From positions 1 through 64,000 of the forward strand of contig CAXXKO010000018.1 of assembly GCA_963666705.2 (NCBI GenBank): 64,000 nt of DNA, in the 5' to 3' direction. The notes beneath the pieces were generated by a model. That model saw only the letters and a list, made by a program, of their open reading frames with translations, searched no databases and was not told the DNA's origin. Every line of letters begins with the position of its first letter. The first letter of the stretch is position 1. The stretch is from G963666705 sp963666705 (GTDB lineage: Bacteria; Pseudomonadota; Alphaproteobacteria; CADEGL01). A program made the position numbers and the translations under genes. Of this stretch, positions 1 through 7,654 are shown in pieces.

Positions 1-2
1 GG

Positions 3-143
3 GCGCAGCGCCTCGAGCAACGGTCGGCCCTCACCCTCGCGGGCGCCGACGCGGCGGTAACGTCCTCCTTCTTCCGCGCCGGCTCGACGCTGCTTTCCGG
101 CGCCAGCTCATTCGCCAAGTCCGATTTCTACAAGGAACCCTAG
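3..143 (+). CDS. C-terminal end of a probable phage virion protein (partial)
   Basis: An open frame enters from the left edge and ends at TAG 141-143, giving 46 residues. The end is Ala/Ser/Gly-rich (RAGSTLLSGASSFAKSDF), like the C-termini of T7 gp14-type internal virion proteins. Its place just before a very large virion-type protein and, further on, a T7-type tail fibre fits the podoviral order gp14-gp15/16-gp17. Identification rests mainly on context because most of the gene lies outside the window. Confidence 0.4.
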   Translation, partial: AQRLEQRSALTLAGADAAVTSSFFRAGSTLLSGASSFAKSDFYKEP

Positions 144-231
144 ACCACCGAGCCACGCAGTTTCACCATGGCCGCGCAAGCGCGCTCCAGCGATGCCGCG
201 CGGCGGCACGCGTTCTTCGAAGAATGAGAAG

Positions 232-254
232 CCGTCCGCACCTGGGCGGTTTTT
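232..254 (+). terminator. Probable intrinsic terminator
   Basis: CCGTCC (232-237) pairs with GGGCGG (244-249), including one G-U pair, around a 6-base loop and is followed directly by TTTTT (250-254). It sits in the 281-bp gap between the upstream phage gene end (143) and the large virion gene (425). Nothing else was recognised in that gap apart from the downstream ribosome binding site. Confidence 0.4.
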
Positions 255-424
255 CTTGGCACGACCATCGTGGTCTGGCGGCCGGTCCGTGACCCGGAGA
301 AGTCCGCGCCACACCCGACGAGATCGGGGCACCGAAGGACTTTCCTAAGGCAGTCGCCACTACGCCAGCCGACACGAACGAGCCTTCCTCGCCCGCCCCG
401 TCTTTCATCATTCAGGAGACACCA

Positions 425-2974
425 ATGCCCAAGGTCCTCAGCGGCTCCGAGATACCGCGGCTGAAGATTCGGCCGTCGCTCGAGTCCGGTGCGACGGTCT
501 TGTCCAGGTTCGGCGCGGATGCCGGGGCCGGCCCCGCAGATGCCCCCGCGCCGCCGGACCCGGTGGCGCGGGACTTCGAGGAGAAGAGCGGGAAGCTTGC
601 GCGGGCCCGGGAGGTTGACTTCGTGTCGAGCACGCTCACGCGCTTTCAGTCCGACCTCATGGACCGCTTCGAGGCGGGCTCGGGGGCGGTGCCCGGGGAC
701 GGGGCGGGGACGGCCGATGCCTTGGCCGAGGAGGCCGCGGGGCTCCAGGCCGCGGCCCTCGCGGGCGGGCCCAGCAAGGCGGCGGCGGACATGGCGCGGC
801 CGGGGCTCGAGGGTTTCAGCGAGCAGCTTTTCACCAAGGCGCGGGCGCGCGATCAGAACCTGGGCGCCATTGCGATCGTCGACAACACGCGGCGGACCCT
901 GTCCGGCCTGTTGGGCCTGGTGGAGCGCGATCCGGTCAACGCGGCGGGCTACGCGGACCTGGCGGGGGAGACGGTGGAGGCGGCGGTGGCATCGGAAGGT
1001 ATCCCGCCCGAGGTGGGCCTGGAGCTGCGGGGCGGGTTCATGGCCGGGTTCGGCCCGGCCATGCTGGGGCAATTGATGACGGACGAGCCGGGAGAGGCGG
1101 TCCGCCGCCTGAAGGCGGGCGAGCTCGACGACCTGGTGGGGGAGCCGGAGACGATCCAGGTTCTCCTGCGCGATGCGGAGAGGGCGCTGGTCAAGCGGGA
1201 TGCGAAGGACCGCGCGGCGTTCGGAGCGGCGCTTCGCACGCTCGACGTGACGGTGGATGGGGTGGAGGCGACCTTCGAGCGCGGCTTGCCGCCGGTTGGG
1301 CTCGATGCCCTGGCGGCGGACGCGCGGGGGGCGGCGGTGCAGGCCGAGGAGACCGGGGACGCGGCGAGCCTGGAGCTGGCGCAAGACAGTCGGCGCCGGC
1401 TCCGGGCGATCGAGGCGGACCGGGATGCGGTGGGGGCGTTCTCGCTCCTCACCCTGGCGGCCCAGGGCGAGCGGATCGCGGCGCTGAAAGCGAAGGCGAG
1501 CCGGAGCGCGGATGATGAGCGGCTGCTGGGGCGTTACGAGCGGCTGCGCGATCATACGAAGCGGGCGGTGGCGGAGGGCGACGCGCTCGCCCTGGCGCGG
1601 GACCTCGGGCTGTTCGAGGAGATCGCGGCGCTTGACTTGAACGATCCCGAGAGCTTCGCGGCGCGGGCGGACCAGGCGGCTGCGGCGAGCGCGCTGTTCG
1701 GCCTGCGCGTCTCGCCCTTCCAGCCGCGGGAGATCGAGGCCATCGGGCGGATGTCGGGGCAGTTGGACGCGGACGGCGCGTTCGATATGGCGGCGCGGCT
1801 GCGCGCCGGCCTGGGGCGCGAGGGCTACACCCAGGCGACGGGTCAGCTCGCGCGCCGCCACCCGGGCCTCTCGGTGGCGCTCGGTCTAGCAGAGACGCGC
1901 CCGGGCCTCGCGCGCAGAATCCTGGACGGCTTGCAGCTGGGTGCCGGTGCGGCGGACGGCACGGCGGGCGCGGCGGACCCGGCCTTCGCGGCGGCGTTCG
2001 CGCGCGTGTTCGGGGTTGCGCCGGAGGACATCCCTGCGGCCCTGCGCCCGCACCTGGAGGCGGCCCTGGCGCTACGCGCCGCGAATGCCTCCCCGCTTCT
2101 GCGGAATGCAGGTCTCGGCGGTGTGGGCATCGAGGACGAGCTGCGAGAGCTGGCCCAGGCCGTGCCGGTGCCGGTGGCAGCGGAGAGTGCGGGAGATGGG
2201 CCGACGGCTGATCCTTCCGAGCCTGGACAGGACACGGAGGCTTCCGATACTGGCGAACGGGTGCCTGGCGGCGGACCGCAGGGTATGGGCGGGGAAGTCG
2301 TGCCTCGTCAGATCGAGGTGATGCGGGACGCGGCTCAGGCGGCTGGACTCGATCCGGATGGCCTTCCAGACGAGTTCTCTATCGCGGACGCGCCGGGTGG
2401 GGACGGGCTGGAGATCACCTACGGCAGCGGCGCCTCGGCGGTGCGCCGGGATATCACCCAGACCCGGCTCGAAGAGATCGCGGCGATTGGCGAGGACGCG
2501 GCGGCCTCCGGCCTCGATGCGCCCGACGAGCTGACGGCGGAGGCCGTGCGCCTGGTGTTCGAGATCCTGCCCGGCACGGGCGAGGTGCTGTCCGCCGTGG
2601 AAGCTTACGACGCGTTCCTCGCCGCGCACGCAGCGTTCGAGAACGACGACCTGGCGCAAGCCTTTCTCAAGGGCGGCGAAGGCGTCCTCGCCACCCTCGG
2701 CGCGATTCCCGTGGTCGGCGGCACGGTGCTACTCGGCAAGGGTGCCTTCAAGGTCGCCGGCCTTCTGTTCAAGGTTTTCCGGAGCGCTCGGCGGCGCGGG
2801 GATGTGTTGGAGGCGACCGCCCGGACCGGGCGCTCAGTCAGTTCTATTTGGTTCGAGAAGTGGATGCGGCGGGCGATCGCCAATAGACTCAAACCACGGG
2901 GGCAATCGGCGCAGGTCGGTAAAGTGACACGGGTGTCAATGGCGGAGCAAAAAGGGACCACCTCGGCGGTGTAA
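425..2974 (+). CDS. Large internal virion-type protein with pre-toxin region, copy 1 (3' end disrupted by IS21)
   Basis: This is the only copy of the repeated phage gene with a credible start: ATG 425 with AGGAG at 414-418. Residues 1-600 are Ala/Arg/Glu-rich and helical, like T7 gp15/gp16-type internal virion proteins. A GGGPQGMGG hinge lies at residues 615-623. Residues about 709-785 (LPGTGEVLSAVEAYDAF, then a hydrophobic GAIPVVGGT stretch) resemble pre-toxin segments of polymorphic toxins. Native sequence stops at 2933, where an IS21 element begins; the last 13 codons to TAA 2972-2974 lie inside that element. The native frame resumes at 5510 beyond it. T7 internal proteins are ejected into the host, so delivery of a C-terminal toxin is a plausible but untested role. 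Confidence 0.6.
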   Translation: MPKVLSGSEIPRLKIRPSLESGATVLSRFGADAGAGPADAPAPPDPVARDFEEKSGKLARAREVDFVSSTLTRFQSDLMDRFEAGSGAVPGDGAGTADALAEEAAGLQAAALAGGPSKAAADMARPGLEGFSEQLFTKARARDQNLGAIAIVDNTRRTLSGLLGLVERDPVNAAGYADLAGETVEAAVASEGIPPEVGLELRGGFMAGFGPAMLGQLMTDEPGEAVRRLKAGELDDLVGEPETIQVLLRDAERALVKRDAKDRAAFGAALRTLDVTVDGVEATFERGLPPVGLDALAADARGAAVQAEETGDAASLELAQDSRRRLRAIEADRDAVGAFSLLTLAAQGERIAALKAKASRSADDERLLGRYERLRDHTKRAVAEGDALALARDLGLFEEIAALDLNDPESFAARADQAAAASALFGLRVSPFQPREIEAIGRMSGQLDADGAFDMAARLRAGLGREGYTQATGQLARRHPGLSVALGLAETRPGLARRILDGLQLGAGAADGTAGAADPAFAAAFARVFGVAPEDIPAALRPHLEAALALRAANASPLLRNAGLGGVGIEDELRELAQAVPVPVAAESAGDGPTADPSEPGQDTEASDTGERVPGGGPQGMGGEVVPRQIEVMRDAAQAAGLDPDGLPDEFSIADAPGGDGLEITYGSGASAVRRDITQTRLEEIAAIGEDAAASGLDAPDELTAEAVRLVFEILPGTGEVLSAVEAYDAFLAAHAAFENDDLAQAFLKGGEGVLATLGAIPVVGGTVLLGKGAFKVAGLLFKVFRSARRRGDVLEATARTGRSVSSIWFEKWMRRAIANRLKPRGQSAQVGKVTRVSMAEQKGTTSAV

Positions 2975-3124
2975 GAAGGGACCGCTTGGCGGCTGCGGGC
3001 TTGTCCCCGTAGTCCACGGGAGGGCCCCGCGCGCGACGCGGTGTGCCCTCAACAGGCTGACGCGGCGGCGCGCGCGGGAGGGACCTGTGGGCCCACGGGG
3101 TCAAGCGTGGGCTGGGTGGTCGGT

Positions 3125-3889
3125 TCAGTTAGCAGTCGGGGTTTGACGCCTGCGGCTCTGGTTGAGCCTGTAGCTGTCACCGTTCATCTCGAGGATGTTG
3201 ACGTGGTGGGTGAGGCGATCGAGGAGCGCGCCGGTGAGGCGCTCGGAGCCGAACACCTCGGTCCATTCGTCGAAGGGCAGATTGGTGGTGACCAGGGTCG
3301 AGCCCCGCTCGTAGCGTTGGCTGAACACCTCGAACAACAGCTCGGCGCCGGTCTTCGACAGCGGCACGAAGCCGAGTTCGTCGACGATCAGAAGCTTGTA
3401 GGTGGCGAGCTTCTTCTGGAACCTCAGCAGCTGCTTGTCATCGCGGGCCTCGATGAGTTCGTGGACCAGCGCGGCGGCGGTGATGAAGCCGACCGAGAGG
3501 CCCTTCTGGCAGGCCGCCAGGCCGAGACCGAGGGCGATGTGGGTCTTGCCGGTCCCACTGTTGCCGAGCGCGATGAGGTTCTCGCGGCGCTCGATGTACT
3601 CGCAGCGGGCCAGCTCCAGGACCAGCGCCTTGTTGAGCGAGGGGATGACCTTGAAGTCGAAGCTGTCGAGGCTCTTGACCACGGGGAAGCGCGCCGCCTT
3701 GATGCGCCGCTCGACCATGCGGCGCTCGCGGTCGATCAGCTCGAGCTCGGCGAGTCTCAACAGGTAGCGGACGTGATCGACGCCTTCCGAGGCGCACTGC
3801 CGGGCGATCTTGTCGTACTCGCGCAGGAAGGTCGGCAGCTTCAGCGTCTCGAGGTGGTGGGCGAGCAGCACTTGCGGTGTGTCGGTCAT
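3125..3889 (-). CDS. istB: IS21 helper ATPase IstB
   Basis: A 254-residue AAA+ ATPase starting at MTDTPQVLLAHH. The Walker A motif GNSGTGKTH and Walker B-like LLIVDELGF are both present. It assists the IstA transposase in target capture. Its start overlaps the end of istA by 4 bp (ATGA), indicating translational coupling. It is closely similar to the istB at 54574-55344. Confidence 0.9.
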   Translation of the reverse strand: MTDTPQVLLAHHLETLKLPTFLREYDKIARQCASEGVDHVRYLLRLAELELIDRERRMVERRIKAARFPVVKSLDSFDFKVIPSLNKALVLELARCEYIERRENLIALGNSGTGKTHIALGLGLAACQKGLSVGFITAAALVHELIEARDDKQLLRFQKKLATYKLLIVDELGFVPLSKTGAELLFEVFSQRYERGSTLVTTNLPFDEWTEVFGSERLTGALLDRLTHHVNILEMNGDSYRLNQSRRRQTPTAN

Positions 3890-5385
3890 GCGCCGAGCCC
3901 CGACAGCAGGCTCATGTACGACTTGGCGGACGTCATCGCGACCCGGGCGCGCGGCAGATACGGATAGACGTCGAGGTTGAGCCTGGGCGGCCGCCGCTCG
4001 ATGCGGCACAGTACCAGGTGCTTCACCGCATCAAAGCCGATTGCGCCGAGCCGCAGGGCGTCGCCGACCGCACCCTCGACCTCCTCGAGCCGGAAGGTCT
4101 CCAGTAGACGGAGCACCTGGACGTACTCGCGCTTGCCTGCCTTGCCCATACGAGCTTCGAGGAGCCGCCGCAGAGTGATGAAGGCCTCGGGCAGGTCCCA
4201 GCCCGCCAATGGCGCGGCCTGGTCGAGGGCGCCGATCTTCTGCTCGATCAAGGGCAGGTAATGCAGCGGGTCGAAGATCAGGTCCTCGCTGTCGTAGGAC
4301 CGGCGGTGCCGGGCGATCACCTCGGCCCCGCAGCTGATCACCACCTCATCGACGTAGCCCCGGATGAGCACCTCACGGTGGCCGTAGGCCACGGGCACGG
4401 AATAGTCGTTGCTGCGGTAACGCACCAGCGACAGCGAACTCGCCCGTCCAGGGCGCTTATCGCAGGCATCATAGGGAGCAGGCGGCAATGGCAAGAGAAC
4501 TTGACGATCCCGCTCGAGACGCTCGCCGATGGTCTCCTTGTGGCCCCGCAGCCGCGCCGCCTGGCGCCGGCGGCACTGTTCGGCGAGAGCATCGTTGAGG
4601 GCCGCGAAGCTCTCGGCACGCGGGACGGGGACCAGGAAGTTCCGCCGGATGAAGCCGACCAGTCCCTCGACCTTGCCCTTGTCGTTGCCCTTGCCCGGCC
4701 GGCCGAACCTGTCCTCGAACAGATAGTGGGACTGAAGCTCCGTGAAGACGCGCGTTCGCTGCCGCTTCCCATCGCCCAGGATCCGGGCAACCGCCAGCTT
4801 GGTGTTGTCGTACAGGATGGATCGGGGGACGCCGCCGAAGAAGGCAAACGCCGCGTTGTGGCCATCGCAGAATGCTTCGGTCGTCTCCGCCGGATAGGCC
4901 GCAACAAAGCAACCATCACTGTGGGGAAGGTCGAAGGCAAGGAAGTGGATCTTCCGTAACGCGCCGCCGATCACCGCCATCGCTTCGCCGAAGTCCGCCT
5001 GGGCGTGACCGGGGGAATGGGAGAGTGGCACGAACACCTCACGCGACCGAAGCCCCTGCTCACGAACGTAGTCCTTCACGATGGTGTAGCCGCCCGTGAA
5101 ACCGTACTCGTCCCGGAGGCGGTCGAAGATGCGCTTCGCAGTGTGCCGTTGCTTGCGGTGGCTGGTCCGGTCGTCTTCCAAGATCCGATCGATGATTCCC
5201 GTGAACGGACCCAGCTTTGGCCGCCTCGGCGGCGCGCTTCGGCGATACCCTGGCGGCACCGAGAACGACAGCATCTTACGGACCGTCTTGCGGTCTACAC
5301 CAAACACCCGCGAGGCCTCGCGGGTGCTCATCCCCTCGACATGACACGCCCGCCGAACCCGTGCGTACAACTCCACCCGATACAT
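3886..5385 (-). CDS. istA: IS21 transposase IstA
   Basis: About 499 residues, starting at MYRVELYARVRRAC by comparison with the second copy. An N-terminal helix-turn-helix (REASRVFGVDRKTVRKML) is followed by an rve-type DDE core: Asp in QADFGEA, Asp in SILYDN, and Glu in KGKVEGLVG. The protein is clearly related to, but not identical with, the IstA at 55341-56840, so these are two different IS21 elements and not a recent duplication. Confidence 0.9.
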   Translation of the reverse strand: MYRVELYARVRRACHVEGMSTREASRVFGVDRKTVRKMLSFSVPPGYRRSAPPRRPKLGPFTGIIDRILEDDRTSHRKQRHTAKRIFDRLRDEYGFTGGYTIVKDYVREQGLRSREVFVPLSHSPGHAQADFGEAMAVIGGALRKIHFLAFDLPHSDGCFVAAYPAETTEAFCDGHNAAFAFFGGVPRSILYDNTKLAVARILGDGKRQRTRVFTELQSHYLFEDRFGRPGKGNDKGKVEGLVGFIRRNFLVPVPRAESFAALNDALAEQCRRRQAARLRGHKETIGERLERDRQVLLPLPPAPYDACDKRPGRASSLSLVRYRSNDYSVPVAYGHREVLIRGYVDEVVISCGAEVIARHRRSYDSEDLIFDPLHYLPLIEQKIGALDQAAPLAGWDLPEAFITLRRLLEARMGKAGKREYVQVLRLLETFRLEEVEGAVGDALRLGAIGFDAVKHLVLCRIERRPPRLNLDVYPYLPRARVAMTSAKSYMSLLSGLGA

Positions 5386-5509
5386 CCCCCCCGCCTTCCA
5401 GTCAGAGCAACCCTGACAGAAGGCTATACGCGGTCCCATTTTGGTCCGCCGCAGCCGGATCGACCGGCCGCTTCAGTGGGGGATTATTGCTCTGCCGTTC
5501 TCACACGGG

Positions 5510-5563
5510 CTCTTCGTACCGAGTTGGAGAAGCGAAACATAGAGTTCCTTGTATCGCACCCGG
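5510..5563 (+). pseudogene. Middle fragment of copy 1, stranded between IS21 and IS3
   Basis: Removing the IS21 element and one CACGGG copy joins codon CGG (2930-2932) in frame to GCT CTT CGT ACC GAG, which continues as ALRTELEKRNIEFLVSHP up to the left end of the IS3 element at 5564. These 18 residues therefore belong to the C-terminal region of the 425 gene. Only 54 bp remain between the two insertion sequences. Confidence 0.55.
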
Positions 5564-5584
5564 TTCCTTGGACACAAGTTTGTC

Positions 5585-6496
5585 TCATGCGGCGGGCCTG
5601 AGTGACATCGCGGTGTGCCACGCCTGACGAGCTTGAGCGGGGCTCAGGTAGCCGTTCTTCTCCACGATCCACTGGGCATTGTACTGTTCGACGAACCCGC
5701 GGACGGCGTTCCGCAGCTCCGCGATGTTGCGGTAGATGCGGCCATGGATGATCTGTTCCTTGAGCGTGCGATTGAACCTCTCGGCGACGCCGTTGGTCTG
5801 GGGCTGTTCGACGAAGGCGTAGGACGGCTGGATGCCCCAGAACTTGATCTGGTTGGTGAAGTGGTCCGACAGATACTGGGAGCCGTGATCCATCCGCAAG
5901 GCCAGCCCCCGCGCCGCACCGGCGGAGGTCGAGGCATACAGCCTCGCAAGCCCCATGGAGATCGGCTGAAGGGCGGCGAAGCGGTCGCCTCGCTTGCACA
6001 CATGCCAGCCGACGCACTCGGCGTTCCAATGCTCGATGGCGGTGAATATCCAGCCCCAGCCGTCGTCCACCGTGAACACCCGAACGCCGTCCGTGCCCCA
6101 CATGAGGTTGGGGGCATGGGTGATGATCTCACCGACATGGGGATTTCCGCCACGGCGGCGGCAGCGATGGGGCGAGAGCAGGTTGTTCTCGCGCATCACC
6201 CGGAGCACCCGCTTGCGGGAAACACGGATGCCACGACAGACCCGAAGCCGAGCCCAGACCTTGCGGTGTCCCTCGCCCTCCCAGGGGGATGCCTCCAGGT
6301 CGGCCTCGATGGCCACCAGCAGAGCCTCGTCCGAGATCGAGGGCTTCGGTCCCCGGCGCTTTGCTGGTGGGCGCTCAGCGGTGGCCTGCTGCCGGGATTT
6401 CATGGCGTAGAACGAGGAACGGGCAAAACTCCAGGCCGCACAGACCCGCTGGAGGCCGTAGGCCAAACCCGTGCCGGGAGAGGTGGCGGCACTCAT
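5585..6496 (-). CDS. IS3-family transposase OrfB (DDE integrase core)
   Basis: 303 residues with an HTH_21-like N-terminal half and an rve core: Asp in LMWGTDGVRVF, Asp in RMDHGSQYLS and Glu in TNGVAERFNRTLKEQ. In IS3 elements the active enzyme is usually an OrfAB fusion made by frameshifting. The 4-bp overlap with OrfA (6493-6496) is where that would occur. Confidence 0.85.
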   Translation of the reverse strand: MSAATSPGTGLAYGLQRVCAAWSFARSSFYAMKSRQQATAERPPAKRRGPKPSISDEALLVAIEADLEASPWEGEGHRKVWARLRVCRGIRVSRKRVLRVMRENNLLSPHRCRRRGGNPHVGEIITHAPNLMWGTDGVRVFTVDDGWGWIFTAIEHWNAECVGWHVCKRGDRFAALQPISMGLARLYASTSAGAARGLALRMDHGSQYLSDHFTNQIKFWGIQPSYAFVEQPQTNGVAERFNRTLKEQIIHGRIYRNIAELRNAVRGFVEQYNAQWIVEKNGYLSPAQARQAWHTAMSLRPAA

Positions 6497-6903
6497 CGCC
6501 GCGACCTCCGCCGCCCCAAAGGGCCGGACGTCTCCGTCTTGGCCTCCAGCAGTTCCACCTGCATGATCAACTCCCCGATCCGCTTCATGGCGATGTCCAG
6601 TTCCGCCTTCACCGGATCGCCCTTGCGTTCCTTGAGCGAGGCATCGATCCCGGCGATCGCCTTCTCACGCCACTGCTCGAGCCGGAAAATCTCCACGCCC
6701 AACTGCCGCGACAAAAGTTCCACCGGCTCGCCACGCAAAAGCCGCAGGGCAACCTCACGCTTGCGCGTCACCGTCCACCGCTGGCCAAGTCCCAGCGGGC
6801 CTGCCGGCGAAACCTGGCCCGGGGAAAACGTGGACGAGCCAAGCTCGCCCTCGTTTACCACAGGCCCATCAACAGCAACTTTGTTCTCAAAATTGTCGGT
6901 CAT
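6493..6903 (-). CDS. IS3-family OrfA (helix-turn-helix)
   Basis: About 136 residues starting at MTDNFENK, where AAGGAGGA stands 7 bases before the ATG. The core RWTVTRKREVALRLLRGEP, followed by ELLSRQLGVEIFRLEQWRE, is the usual transposase helix-turn-helix. A Leu-rich heptad-like segment (GELIMQVELLEAK) near the C-terminus suits multimerisation. Confidence 0.8.
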   Translation of the reverse strand: MTDNFENKVAVDGPVVNEGELGSSTFSPGQVSPAGPLGLGQRWTVTRKREVALRLLRGEPVELLSRQLGVEIFRLEQWREKAIAGIDASLKERKGDPVKAELDIAMKRIGELIMQVELLEAKTETSGPLGRRRSRR

Positions 6904-6959
6904 GTTCCGGTCCTCCTTGGACACTTCGATTAAGCCAATTCTGTGTCCAAGGAAATCGG

Positions 6960-7217
6960 GTCCGACTCACTGATATGATCAAGAATCCCAAGGCTATCCT
7001 GCTCGATAAGGGAGACGGCGACTTACTTTACGTATTTGATGTACCCGGCAACCCGCGAATGGGCAAGATAGTTGTCCGTCTCAATTTTAGTCAAACTCGC
7101 CGTACAGTGCGCGGGAAAATAAGTCTTCCCACCAACAGTATACGAAGCGGCGGACTGGTGCCCAACTCCGACTTAACCGATACAAATAGGTACGAATCTC
7201 TAATCGGAAAACTGTGA
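6960..7217 (+). pseudogene. C-terminal remnant of a BECR-like nuclease toxin (tail of copy 1)
   Basis: The frame reads VRLTDMIKNPKAILL, then LLYVFDVPG, GKIVVRLNFS and ESLIGKL, ending at TGA 7215-7217. The pattern (Ile-x-Asn-Pro, a short hydrophobic strand, GKxVVRxN, closing strand) resembles the C-terminal half of phage BECR-fold nucleases. It lies directly downstream of the IS3 and is probably the tail of the 425 gene's toxin. Exact excision using the CGG duplication leaves the join one base out of frame, so an indel or a misjudged IS end is needed. It has no start of its own. Confidence 0.5.
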
Positions 7218-7654
7218 TCTGAAAGTGGCCGCCCAGGTGGCACGCAACGTTCCACATACCGGTAGCCAGCGCATCGATAATTGGGCCCACGCCGGACACC
7301 CACCCGATCTGCGATTTCCCGGGTCACTGGGCGACCATGTGAAATATAGTGCTCGAAGCGGGCAAGTTCCAGGCAGAAGTGTGACGTGCAAGAGCCAAGG
7401 ATGGCCGGAGCGCGGATGAGGAGCGGCTGCTGGGGCGTTACGAGCGGCTGCACGATCATACGAAGCGGGCCCTCGCGGAGGGCGACGCCCTCGCGCTTGC
7501 GCGCGACCTCGGGCTGTTCGAGGAGATCGCGGCGCTGGACCTGAACGACCCTGAGAGCTTCGCGGCGCGGGCGGACCAGGCGGCTGCGGCGAGCGCGCTG
7601 TTCGGCGAGCGCGTCTCGCCGTTCCAGCCGCGGGATATCGAGGCCTTCGGGCGC

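Larger units (their letters stand above)
2934..5503 (-). mobile_element. IS21-family insertion sequence, copy 1
   Basis: The ends are TGTCAATGGCGG on the left and, inverted, TGAGAACGGC on the right. CACGGG is duplicated at 2928-2933 and 5504-5509, a 6-bp target duplication like that of the second IS21 in this window. The element carries istA and istB with overlapping ends on the minus strand and interrupts the large virion protein gene within its C-terminal, presumably toxic, region. Confidence 0.85.
5564..6956 (-). mobile_element. IS3-family insertion sequence
   Basis: Left end TTCCTTGGACACA is repeated inverted at the right end (TTTCCTTGGACACA read inward). CGG flanks both sides (5561-5563, 6957-6959), consistent with a 3-bp target duplication. 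It holds orfA and orfB in overlapping frames on the minus strand. It sits 54 bp from the IS21 element, inside the same broken toxin gene. Exact ends are uncertain by a couple of bases. Confidence 0.75.

Noticed and set aside
140..1861. A 573-residue minus-strand frame opposite the large virion gene
   Set aside because: Arg/Pro/His-rich with no motif and no ribosome binding site. It mirrors the codon bias of the plus-strand gene, as do similar long antisense frames at 7091-8533 and 13403-14368.
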